From Mariniblastus sp. (GTDB taxonomy: Bacteria > Planctomycetota > Planctomycetia > Pirellulales > Pirellulaceae): DNA of 64,000 bases. The position numbers and the translations under genes were made by a program. Shown one piece after another: positions 26,467 through 34,404 of this stretch (position 1 is its first letter; the number at the start of each line of letters is the position of its first letter). The stretch is taken from the NCBI GenBank assembly GCA_022447555.1, contig JAKVBF010000012.1:79078-143077 (forward strand), in the 5' to 3' direction. Below the pieces are notes generated by a model. The model was not told the DNA's origin, made no database searches, and saw only the letters and a program-made list of their open reading frames with translations.

Positions 26467-27933
26467 TTACTCGGGAACAAAGCTGTGAATGATCGACGCT
26501 TGTCGGAGCTGCTTAGTATTTTTCTCGACCAGCCGGAACGAGACTTTTAGGCCCCGAATCGGGTGTGAATAAGGGGGCATTGTCTCGCGCTCGGCCGTGT
26601 CATCCACCGCTGCAGTACCCCCGTCATCAACGCCATTTGTCCCTTGATCAACACCCGCAACGCCATCTTGGTCCACACCGTCCGATTCGTAAACAGGTGT
26701 CCACGTGTCGAAGACGTTTTGGTCGCCTACGTTGATCGCAATTAAGTTGTCAGTCGCGTCCAATTTCTTGATCCATAGCGGATAGTAGAAGTTCGAATCT
26801 GGGCCGAACCAGCCCGCACCCCCATAATTCAAATCGACGAATGCTCCCAAATTCGGAGCACCCTGAACGTAGTTTTCTCCACTAGTAATCAAGACATCTG
26901 ATGGCTCAACGAGCAAGCTTGCCGAGTTAAACTCCTGGACGGCTGCGTTAGGTGAATAAACGCGCACATCAAAACCCGCAACATTGGTAAGCACCACATC
27001 GTCACCATTGCGTTCCGCGTTGCTTGCCATTTTGGAGTTCGTTAAATTGAACCGTTTTGTTTTTCTTCGCTTCTGGTCTGCAACCTCATTAGCGCTGTAG
27101 TAGGCCACGTGTGGAAACCCATTAGCGGCGCCAGGATCGTCGAAAGTAATGTTGCAGAATCGGTTTCCACGGTGTCCCAGATCTTCCAATGAGTTGGCAA
27201 CCATGTTTGTACCATTATAGCGGCACGAGATATCACAGTAGCTTCGGAAGACGTTCTTTCGGTCTTCATCTGGATCACCTGCAAGTTCAAGTTGACTGGA
27301 TGCCCATAATGACGGCGATGGATTAAATTTCACATTGCTTAAGGGCAGCATTGCTAGGTCGGGCCGAATCAACAATACGCGGCGGTAAACGGTTACCGAC
27401 TCATCAAAATCGACCAATCCGTTCAGATTGCGATCATCCCAATCCGTCCACCAGACGATCTCGGCCATCGGTGATTCGACGATTTGCTCGTTGCCATTCT
27501 GATCCAGCCAACGCCCTCGAAACGGTTGTTCGGGCCGGTTAACTGTAAAGCTGATGATATCGTCGACGTCGCCCAAGTAAGAATACTGCTCTCTGTTGGC
27601 GATAGTTTTGGGTGGGATTAGGTTCTCGTTGACGACAGAGCCATCCGCATCACCGCGCGGCCCCTCCACGTACTCAAAATACCCTTTGGGCAATGCCGTT
27701 TGGGTCCAAGGTCGAGGGTCAAGGGTCATGTGTTCTAAGTCGGATCGCAGCAACTCCTGCGCGGCCCGTAGTTGGTTGGAGAGTTCGATGGTCGCGCGAC
27801 TGCGCTGCATCTCTCCGCTGGCGTACTTGAACGCTTCCATCATGGCCAGCAGAACGATCAAGGTCATGACCATCGCAATCAAGATTTCAACGAGTGTCAA
27901 ACCAGAGCGACGGGTGACGGGTGAGTGAGTCAT
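26467..27933 (-). CDS. GspJ/PulJ-like type II pseudopilin (prepilin-type N-terminus)
   Basis: 488 residues. The N-terminus has a prepilin peptidase site, RRSGLTLVEILIAMVM. The cut is after Gly, Glu is at +5 of the mature chain, and a hydrophobic helix follows, as in type IV pilins and type II pseudopilins. The large mature part (EHMTLDPRPWTQTALPKG, then DLGHRGNRF) is much longer than usual for GspJ, as is common in planctomycetes. Residues about 430-455 contain a Gly/Asp-rich DGVDQDGVAGVDQGTNG stretch. The frame is open to 28011, but an AGGAG seven bases before the ATG at 27933 fixes the start next to the pilin signal. No other secretion gene adjoins it. Confidence 0.85.
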   Translation of the reverse strand: MTHSPVTRRSGLTLVEILIAMVMTLIVLLAMMEAFKYASGEMQRSRATIELSNQLRAAQELLRSDLEHMTLDPRPWTQTALPKGYFEYVEGPRGDADGSVVNENLIPPKTIANREQYSYLGDVDDIISFTVNRPEQPFRGRWLDQNGNEQIVESPMAEIVWWTDWDDRNLNGLVDFDESVTVYRRVLLIRPDLAMLPLSNVKFNPSPSLWASSQLELAGDPDEDRKNVFRSYCDISCRYNGTNMVANSLEDLGHRGNRFCNITFDDPGAANGFPHVAYYSANEVADQKRRKTKRFNLTNSKMASNAERNGDDVVLTNVAGFDVRVYSPNAAVQEFNSASLLVEPSDVLITSGENYVQGAPNLGAFVDLNYGGAGWFGPDSNFYYPLWIKKLDATDNLIAINVGDQNVFDTWTPVYESDGVDQDGVAGVDQGTNGVDDGGTAAVDDTAERETMPPYSHPIRGLKVSFRLVEKNTKQLRQASIIHSFVPE

Positions 27934-28435
27934 CGAGGTGCTCCTAACAGGCAGGTTAAGTGTGGCAGGCGCCACGGTTTGTCGCTGATCAAGAAAAGGG
28001 AACTGAACCAACAGTTAAACGTGTGATCGCAACAGGATGGATTATATAAACTTGGGGCCAAAACCCGAATTCGAATTTTTTGCCGGTTAAATTACATTGT
28101 ACACGTTTATTTTGGCTTTGCTTTAGTTCCATCGGCAAAACACGTCGTTTGAGGCCAATTGTTACTGGAAACCTTGGTTTTGGGACTCAATTTGGGACTC
28201 AATGTGGGAACGCTTGGGCCCTTGCTGGGCCCCTAACTGGGGCCCTCACCGGCTAGTCCCAGATCGCTGGGGCTCTCATGGCGGCCGACTGTTTATCGCA
28301 ACATTAAACTTCTTATCACTTGAAGTCTGTTACTGCTTGCTGCCACGTTATGAAAACACCATCAATCAGGACTCATTGGATCAGGGCAGTTCGGCTCCAG
28401 TTGCCAATCGCGAAATCCCGGTCCCCTGATAGCAG
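27934..28435. other. Intergenic region with a short tandem repeat and a GC-rich hairpin
   Basis: 502 bp between glycyl-tRNA synthetase and the pseudopilin gene. It holds two adjacent copies of TTTGGGACTCAA (28179-28202) and a hairpin GGGCCCC-TAACT-GGGGCCC (28227-28245) without a T run. The part next to 27933 must carry the pseudopilin promoter. No gene is convincing. Confidence 0.6.
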
Positions 28436-30046
28436 CTATTCATCATTGATGCGTTTTCGAATGACTTCTGCGCACTCGTCGATTTTGATCCGCTGTTGTT
28501 CTAAAGAATCGCGGTCGCGAATCGTGACGGTTCCATCGGTTAATGTTTGCCCATCAACCGTAATGCAATAAGGCGTTCCCGCTTCATCTTGCCGTCGGTA
28601 GCGACGGCCGACAGCCCCTTTTTCGTCGTAGAAAACATTGAACTCCCGCTTTAAATCGAGGTAAACTTCTTTGGCTTTTTCGGGCATCCCATCTTTTTTA
28701 ACGAGTGGGAATACGGCGGCCTTCATCGGGGCAATTCGGGGGTGAAACCGCATGACCGTCCGTGTTTGCATTTTACCTTTATCATCCGGAGCTTGGTCCT
28801 CGGTATATGCTTCGCAAAGAAAGGCTAACGCCGCCCGGTCAGCCCCGGCCGATGGTTCGATCACGTGTGGTGTATATTTTTCGTTGGTCAGGTCGTCGCG
28901 GTAGCTTAGGTCCTTGCCACTTCCCTTCCACTTCGGTTTTCCGTCTTCGTCGAGTTGAACTTCAAGCGGGCAAGTTTTTTCATCCAGCTTACCCTCCATA
29001 TGACTCCTTAGATCGAAGTCGCCTCGATGAGAGATGCCTTCGAGCTCGCCATATTCACCTTCGGCCATGAATGGAAAGGCGTACTCGATGTCCGCAGTTC
29101 CGACCGAATAATGCGCTAGCTCTGCATCGTCGTGCTCACGCATGATCATACGGTCTGATGAAATGCCCAGTTTGGTGTACCAAGCCATGCGTCGATCTCG
29201 CCAGTAGCGATACCAGTCCGCGGATTGGTCGGGATGGCAGAAAAACTCAATCTCCATCTGCTCAAACTCACGAGAGCGAAATGTGAAATTTCGCGGCGTG
29301 ATTTCATTACGGAAACTCTTGCCGATTTGCGCGATTCCCAAAGGCAAGCGGTGGCGAGTGCTGTCTAGGACATTCTTGAAATTAACGAAGATTCCTTGGG
29401 CGGTTTCGGGTCGGAGGTAGGCCGCACCCTCTTCTCCCGACAGTGCTCCCACAAACGTTTTAAACATCAGGTTGAATTCGCGAGGCTCGGTGAGTGTGCC
29501 AGCCTTTTTCGCATCAGGTCCAACGACTTGCTCGAAGTCCTCGATTTCGGTCAGGCAGGTTACGCCTCCGTCCCATTGGAGATCGTCACTGTTTTTAGCC
29601 CTCAAATTAAAGAATTTGAGGGCGCGTTGTTCCATTTTTTGTTGTTCATCATCGCCAGCTTGAGCGGTAACAAAAATGCGTTTGTTTTTAGCTTCGACCC
29701 ATCGGCCGTTGATCTGATCATGGCGATATCGTTTTTTAGATTCACGACAGTCAACCATGAAGTCATGAAACAGGTCATAATGGCCAGAGCATTTCCAAAC
29801 TTGGGGATGCATAAGGATCGTGCAATCAAGGCCCTCCATGCTGAAGGGCGTGGGTGCGCCAGGTAGCGTGCTCATGTCATCGTGGCGGGATACCATGTCT
29901 TGCCACCACGCCTCCCGGACATTCCGTTTGAGTTCGACGCCCAACGGTCCGTAGTCCCAAAAACCGTTCAGACCTCCGTAGATTTCGCTGGATTGAAAGA
30001 GAAAGCCACGGCGTTTACAAAGCGAAACAATTGATTCCATCTGCAT
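28436..30046 (-). CDS. glyQS: Glycyl-tRNA synthetase, single-chain (alpha2) class II type
   Basis: 536 residues. It charges tRNA-Gly. The N-terminus SIVSLCKRRGFLFQSSEIYGG and FWDYGPLGVELKRN (motif 1 region) mark the eukaryote/archaeal-like homodimeric GlyRS rather than the GlyQ/GlyS heterotetramer. Motif 2 lies in GKSFRNEITPRNFTFRSREFEQ and the downstream IEPSAGADRAALAFL segment belongs to motif 3. The C-terminal anticodon-binding domain starts near APMKAAVFPLVKKDG and ends with TIRDRDSLEQQRI. The ATG at 30046 has GGGAG about nine bases upstream; an in-frame ATG two codons later is also possible. It is monocistronic on the minus strand. Confidence 0.95.
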   Translation of the reverse strand: MQMESIVSLCKRRGFLFQSSEIYGGLNGFWDYGPLGVELKRNVREAWWQDMVSRHDDMSTLPGAPTPFSMEGLDCTILMHPQVWKCSGHYDLFHDFMVDCRESKKRYRHDQINGRWVEAKNKRIFVTAQAGDDEQQKMEQRALKFFNLRAKNSDDLQWDGGVTCLTEIEDFEQVVGPDAKKAGTLTEPREFNLMFKTFVGALSGEEGAAYLRPETAQGIFVNFKNVLDSTRHRLPLGIAQIGKSFRNEITPRNFTFRSREFEQMEIEFFCHPDQSADWYRYWRDRRMAWYTKLGISSDRMIMREHDDAELAHYSVGTADIEYAFPFMAEGEYGELEGISHRGDFDLRSHMEGKLDEKTCPLEVQLDEDGKPKWKGSGKDLSYRDDLTNEKYTPHVIEPSAGADRAALAFLCEAYTEDQAPDDKGKMQTRTVMRFHPRIAPMKAAVFPLVKKDGMPEKAKEVYLDLKREFNVFYDEKGAVGRRYRRQDEAGTPYCITVDGQTLTDGTVTIRDRDSLEQQRIKIDECAEVIRKRINDE

Positions 30047-30231
30047 TGTGTTCTGCTCCCAGCCTGATAGGGCCTAGCATACGACCTTAATATTGCAAAG
30101 GCGGCCAAGACCTAGCAGCGCCTCAGTGATTTGTTGAATACGAGAGTCTACCGTTTTTTATGGTAGGCAGTCTACGCTAACCCGTGACAAAAACAGTCAG
30201 CGGACAGAATTGCTGACGCGTCCCGGTTCTT

Positions 30232-30984
30232 TCAACGGTCGCCGCTGTTAGTGAACCGAATGCTCCAGTCGGATAAATCTAGTTCGGGAACTTGGTCCAC
30301 CAAGTCAATCTGGCTGCAAAACTGAACGTCTTCCGCGAATTGATTTGCCAACAGGCCGTAACCACCTTTGGATTCAGTGAAAAAATCATAGAGTGACTTT
30401 TCCGCACGTTTGATTTGGCCGGCAGCCTGTATCCAGTGGTGAATGGCTAGTTGAGCTTGGTCGTCGAGCCAGTCGTCGGGTCGTTGAATGCGGTCCAATA
30501 AAGCCCCCGCGAACAGCACATCCTCGGAGGTTACTTGACGATCGGTGCCGGCACAAACAATGGTCACGCTATCCGCATCGACCAGTTCTGCAGCGGTTGC
30601 AGACAGGTTGGCAAAGCTACCGATTAGCACCCGCTGAGCGTAACGGCAACTTTCCATTGCGACCGTTCCGTTTGTCGTGCAGAGTACGACGTTACGGCCA
30701 GCTACAATTGATTGGGTGTATTCCCGGGGCGAATTTCCCTGGTCAAATCCATCGATGATCAACCCCCCTCGCTCGCCGCCTAAAACCGTGGCAGCTCCTA
30801 AGTCGTCGCGAATCTGCCGAGCTTGCTGAATGCTAGGCGCGGGGCGTATGGATTGAGCCCCATTAGCGAGGGCCGTGCAAATGGTAGTGGTTGCCCTGAG
30901 AACATCCGTCACGACCACCACATTCCCTTTCAGGGAGTCGGGTTCGATCAGTGCGGGTAACAGAGCGGCGCGTAAACGTGTCAT
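30232..30984 (-). CDS. comB: 2-phosphosulfolactate phosphatase family protein (ComB)
   Basis: 250 residues matching the ComB family. Readable motifs are VVVTDVLRATTTICTALANGA near the N-terminus, GGERGGLIIDGFDQGNSP, VVLCTTNGTVAMESC and VCAGTDRQVTSEDVLFAG. The characterised archaeal enzyme removes phosphate from 2-phosphosulfolactate, a Mg2+-dependent step of coenzyme M synthesis. No other coenzyme-M gene is nearby, and bacteria carry ComB homologues in other settings, so the substrate is open. A good AGGA seven bases before the ATG supports the start. It is divergent from ubiE/menG across a 162-bp spacer. Confidence 0.85.
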   Translation of the reverse strand: MTRLRAALLPALIEPDSLKGNVVVVTDVLRATTTICTALANGAQSIRPAPSIQQARQIRDDLGAATVLGGERGGLIIDGFDQGNSPREYTQSIVAGRNVVLCTTNGTVAMESCRYAQRVLIGSFANLSATAAELVDADSVTIVCAGTDRQVTSEDVLFAGALLDRIQRPDDWLDDQAQLAIHHWIQAAGQIKRAEKSLYDFFTESKGGYGLLANQFAEDVQFCSQIDLVDQVPELDLSDWSIRFTNSGDR

Positions 30985-31146
30985 ATTTCATCCTGGTTTC
31001 GTCGTGTTATCGTTTCGGCGTAGTTATGGCTAAACATAAGAGTCGCGTTAATGTATCCTGATTCGTTCGGTTCAGTGGTTTAGTTCAATAAAGCGTATCC
31101 ATTAACTCTTGGATCGCCCAGCTACCTATACACGGCTTCGAAAATC

Positions 31147-31854
31147 ATGGCGGTTGATAAATCAGGCGAGCGAGTACAGAAGATGTTTGGTGAAATCGCA
31201 CCAAACTACGACCGCATGAATCATTTGCTGTCGATGAACGTAGATCGCTATTGGCGGAGGCGAACGGTTCGCACGCTAAAGCTCAATAAGTCCCAGCCCA
31301 TCCTGGATTGTTGCTCGGGAACGGGCGATCTCGCGTTTGCCTTTGAAAAGGCAACCGATTATCAGGTGCCCGTGGTTGCGGCTGATTTTTGTCACGAGAT
31401 GTTGGCGGTAGGTGAGCAAAAACGAGAGCAACGCGATCCGAGCCAAGTTTCTTTCGTGGAGGCAGATACGCAAGATCTCCCTTTCGAAGATGATGTATTC
31501 CAGGTTGTTTCAGCCGCTTTCGGCTTGCGGAATGTGGCAGATACGAATCTGGGCTTGCGAGAAATGACTCGGGTCTGTGCTCCCGGAGGCCACGTCGCTA
31601 TCTTAGAATTCTCAACACCCCGAATGCAGCCGATAAAAGGGATGTACGCTTGGTACTTCAAGAACATTCTACCGAAAGTGGGACAGGCGTTGGCTCGGAA
31701 TTCATCGAGCGCCTACAACTACCTGCCAGACAGTGTCGGTGAATTCCCCGCGTATGAACAATTGGTAGATCGTATGTTATCAGCCGGATTATCGTCGGCG
31801 CGGTTTATCCCGTTGACGTTTGGCATTGCAACACTCTATGTAGGTGTCAAATGA
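31147..31854 (+). CDS. ubiE: Demethylmenaquinone/ubiquinone methyltransferase (UbiE/MenG)
   Basis: 235-residue class I SAM methyltransferase. It matches UbiE/MenG throughout: VQKMFGEIAPNYDRMNHLLSM at the start, motif I LDCCSGTGDLAFAF, DTQDLPFEDDVFQVVSAAFGLRNV, GGHVAILEFSTP and AYNYLPDSVGEFP. It performs the last C-methylation of menaquinone (or ubiquinone) synthesis. Menaquinone is the likely product in a planctomycete, but that is inference. No other quinone gene is adjacent. It is cytosolic or membrane-associated and divergently transcribed from comB. Confidence 0.93.
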   Translation: MAVDKSGERVQKMFGEIAPNYDRMNHLLSMNVDRYWRRRTVRTLKLNKSQPILDCCSGTGDLAFAFEKATDYQVPVVAADFCHEMLAVGEQKREQRDPSQVSFVEADTQDLPFEDDVFQVVSAAFGLRNVADTNLGLREMTRVCAPGGHVAILEFSTPRMQPIKGMYAWYFKNILPKVGQALARNSSSAYNYLPDSVGEFPAYEQLVDRMLSAGLSSARFIPLTFGIATLYVGVK

Positions 31855-31963
31855 ATCGCCCGATGGTTGTTGCATGATCCCACCGGTCGAAGGGTCGCCT
31901 TGTTTAATGTGAAGGCAATTGCCCGTATCGACTGATTTTCATGACAGCGAGTGATGCCCCGTT

Positions 31964-32740
31964 TTAGTCACCTCGACAAAAATCACATGACGGTACGTTC
32001 TTCAAGGAGATTTCGTGAAATTGCATGTCACGAAAATCCATTTGGAGCATTCGTCGCTCGAGGCTCTTACCAAAGCCAGCTAACAATTTAATCGCCTCCA
32101 TCGCTCCCATGCAGGCGACGGTGCCGGATGTCGCACCGAACACAGGGAACTGGCGTTTCCAATAATCGGGTGCCGCAGGTGTAATACACCGCAGGCAGGG
32201 CTGCCCCCCCGCAGGAAAGGTTGTGATCGTCGCAGCCGTGTCATACATGGCACAATTGATCATGGGTTTACTATGTCGCACGCAGGCGTCACTCATGGCG
32301 AAGCGTTCCTCAAACAACGGGGCGGCGCCGATGCAAAGATCGACTTGGGGCACCCATTGTTCGGCAAGCTCAGGGGTCAAGTTTGAGGCGATTGGAACGA
32401 TCTTCAGGCGAGGATTTAAGTCCAGCAGTCGGCGCTTAATCGTCTCAATGCGAGGCTTACCAAGCCAGTCATGCGTCATCAGTAGCTGCCTGTTGAGATC
32501 CGAGTGTTTGACATTTCCACCGTGGGCAATCACCATCCGGCCAATACCGGCTGCTGCTAACTCATAGGCAACAACACTGCCCAAACCACCGCAGCGAGAG
32601 ATCAATACAGAGCTGTTTTTGAGGCGACGTTGCCCCTGTTCACCGAAATCATTTGTCCAGATTTGCCACTCGTAGGTTTTTTGCTCTTCTTCCGTCAAAG
32701 CGTCAGCCGGTGTCTTGGGCAGGTGATTGTTTTGGTTCAT
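31964..32740 (-). CDS. ThiF/MoeB/HesA-family adenylyltransferase
   Basis: 258 residues of the E1-like superfamily. These proteins adenylate the C-terminal glycine of a small sulfur-carrier protein (MoaD, ThiS). The nucleotide loop reads ISRCGGLGSVVAYELAAAGIG, with Arg-Cys in place of the first Gly of GxGGxG. The following HGGNVKHSDLNRQ keeps the Asn-Arg-Gln used for ATP. Two zinc pairs are present, CLRC in the middle and CDFC at the C-terminus. It starts 39 bp after the stop of the molybdate/tungstate-type ABC ATPase and is probably the last gene of that operon. A role in molybdenum or tungsten cofactor synthesis therefore fits, though no MoaD-like partner is in the window. Confidence 0.85.
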   Translation of the reverse strand: MNQNNHLPKTPADALTEEEQKTYEWQIWTNDFGEQGQRRLKNSSVLISRCGGLGSVVAYELAAAGIGRMVIAHGGNVKHSDLNRQLLMTHDWLGKPRIETIKRRLLDLNPRLKIVPIASNLTPELAEQWVPQVDLCIGAAPLFEERFAMSDACVRHSKPMINCAMYDTAATITTFPAGGQPCLRCITPAAPDYWKRQFPVFGATSGTVACMGAMEAIKLLAGFGKSLERRMLQMDFRDMQFHEISLKNVPSCDFCRGD

Positions 32741-32779
32741 GGTTAACGTTCTTAATTGAGTGAGCGTGTCAGCGGAGAG

Positions 32780-33424
32780 TTAGGATCGGATCCGGACAAT
32801 ATCTTGCCCAACCATCTCAAATACAATCGTACCCAGTTCGGTGGCCTCAGCGGGATTATGGGTGATGTGTAGAACGGTCACTCTCTCTTGGCTGTGTACT
32901 CGTTTTAGTAGCGCGGAGATTTGGGATTTGGTTGTCGGATCCAAGGCACTCAAAGGCTCGTCAAGGCAGAGCAACTGCGGCCGGAAGGCCAAGGCCCGAG
33001 CAAGGGCTACGCGTTGCCGTTCGCCGCCGGAAAGGCCTTGTGGAAAACGTTTGAGAATGTTGCCAATCCCCATCAGTTCGGCCAATTCGGCGACGCGTGC
33101 TCGTCGCTCTTTTTTTGCAATCCGCCGGATGACCAACGCGTATTCGATTTGATGATCGACTCGCATGGTGGGAAATAAAACCGAGTCTTGTGGGACATAA
33201 CCCACATTGCGATCGAAAGCGGGCTGACGCGTGACTTCGTGATCACCTAACTGGATCGAGCCGCTGGTGACCGGGCGGAGACCACAAATCGCTTCGATTA
33301 AAGTGGTTTTACCGCAGCCGGTCGGACCCATCAAGATAGCGTAAGACTGGTCGGGCAAAGTTAGATTCACACCCGCAATATGAAAGCTGCCTTGTCGCAT
33401 GGCTAGTTCGCGGATTCGGATCAT
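32780..33424 (-). CDS. Molybdate/tungstate-type ABC importer ATPase
   Basis: 214 residues, a compact importer ATPase. It has Walker A GPTGCGKTT, Q-loop VPQDSVLFPTM, signature [17 protein letters not shown], Walker B LLCLDEPLSALDP and H-loop HITHNPAEA. The frame is open to 33640, but the ATG at 33424 overlaps the permease stop as ATGA and the protein then begins properly with MIRIRELAMRQGSF. It lacks a separate C-terminal Mop regulatory domain. With the permease at 33421-34404 and the binding protein at 34401-36014 it forms a complete importer. Confidence 0.88.
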   Translation of the reverse strand: MIRIRELAMRQGSFHIAGVNLTLPDQSYAILMGPTGCGKTTLIEAICGLRPVTSGSIQLGDHEVTRQPAFDRNVGYVPQDSVLFPTMRVDHQIEYALVIRRIAKKERRARVAELAELMGIGNILKRFPQGLSGGERQRVALARALAFRPQLLCLDEPLSALDPTTKSQISALLKRVHSQERVTVLHITHNPAEATELGTIVFEMVGQDIVRIRS

Positions 33425-34404
33425 CGCCGCCCTCCTCGGTACCCACTTAGTAGCAACAGGCGTGTTGTTATGAGTGCGACGACCGCTACGGAGATCAGGA
33501 TTAATGATGCGACGACGGCACCCCGTAGGTTTCCGAATTGAAAGTTTAGATAAACGGTCGTCGATAAAACTTCCGTCTTCATTCTGGCGGTTCCAGCAAA
33601 GATCAGAATGGGTCCAAACTCTCCCAGTGATCTTGCCCAAGCCAGCGTGAATGCGGCGACCGTACCACGCCAGGCTTGGGGCATGGCAACGGTATAAAAG
33701 ACGCGAAACCGCCGCGCGCCGAGGGTTAACGCCACCAACTCGGGCCGCTCGTCAATTTGTTCGAATGTATTTCTCATCGTACGGATGGCAAACGCGGCTG
33801 CTACCGTGAATTGAGCTAAAATGATGGCCGGAATCTCGTAAGTGATCCCCCGAATCCCAGGGAATCCAAGCCACGAGAAAAAGTCTTGCGTTGTGTGATC
33901 CAGCGCGCGGCCGAGCGGGGTTTGAAATAAAACGAGCAGACTGATTCCGACGACTAAGGGTGGTAGCACAATTGGGACGTCAAGTATCGTGTCGACCGAG
34001 TGCCTGATTAGTTGCGCAAGTTGATTCAATCGAGGGCGTTGCTCAAGGTTGCGTTGAATCGAATCGCGTCCCAATCGAGCAAGGACGTAGCCGGTTGGAA
34101 CGGCCACCCAGATTGAAAGAATCGCTGCGAGGCTGCAGGTCGTTAGGCTGAGGTAAATCGAAAACCGGACTCGCTCGTCGGCAAGAGACGTTTGTATATC
34201 GACCCAGTTGGCATACTGGAAATCGACAAAGACCAGCAAAAGGATCAAAATGAGATACAGTCCACCTAGTCCCGACATGGAAGACCAAAACAGCCAGCTG
34301 GTGCGGCGGCCGAGGGAGCAACGGGATGCGGGACGGTCTTTCGGCATGTTCGGCCAAGATCTCTTGTTAGATTCGTCGTGATTCACGGTTTGTTGTGAAA
34401 TCAA
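33421..34404 (-). CDS. ABC importer permease (ModB/WtpB/TupB-like)
   Basis: About 327 residues with five to six membrane helices (GGLYLILILLLVFVDFQ, TTCSLAAILSIWVAVPTGYVL, VVLPPLVVGISLLVLFQ). The cytoplasmic EAA-like loop is readable as LVALTLGARRFRVFYTVAMPQAWRG, which contacts the ATPase. Helices after it include LAWARSLGEFGPILIFAG, typical of molybdate, tungstate and sulfate permeases. The frame starts with a TTG at 34404, overlapping the binding-protein stop as TTGA. An ATG at 34347 is an alternative and gives 308 residues. Downstream it overlaps the ATPase gene by ATGA, so translation of the series is likely coupled. Confidence 0.88.
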   Translation of the reverse strand: MISQQTVNHDESNKRSWPNMPKDRPASRCSLGRRTSWLFWSSMSGLGGLYLILILLLVFVDFQYANWVDIQTSLADERVRFSIYLSLTTCSLAAILSIWVAVPTGYVLARLGRDSIQRNLEQRPRLNQLAQLIRHSVDTILDVPIVLPPLVVGISLLVLFQTPLGRALDHTTQDFFSWLGFPGIRGITYEIPAIILAQFTVAAAFAIRTMRNTFEQIDERPELVALTLGARRFRVFYTVAMPQAWRGTVAAFTLAWARSLGEFGPILIFAGTARMKTEVLSTTVYLNFQFGNLRGAVVASLILISVAVVALITTRLLLLSGYRGGRR

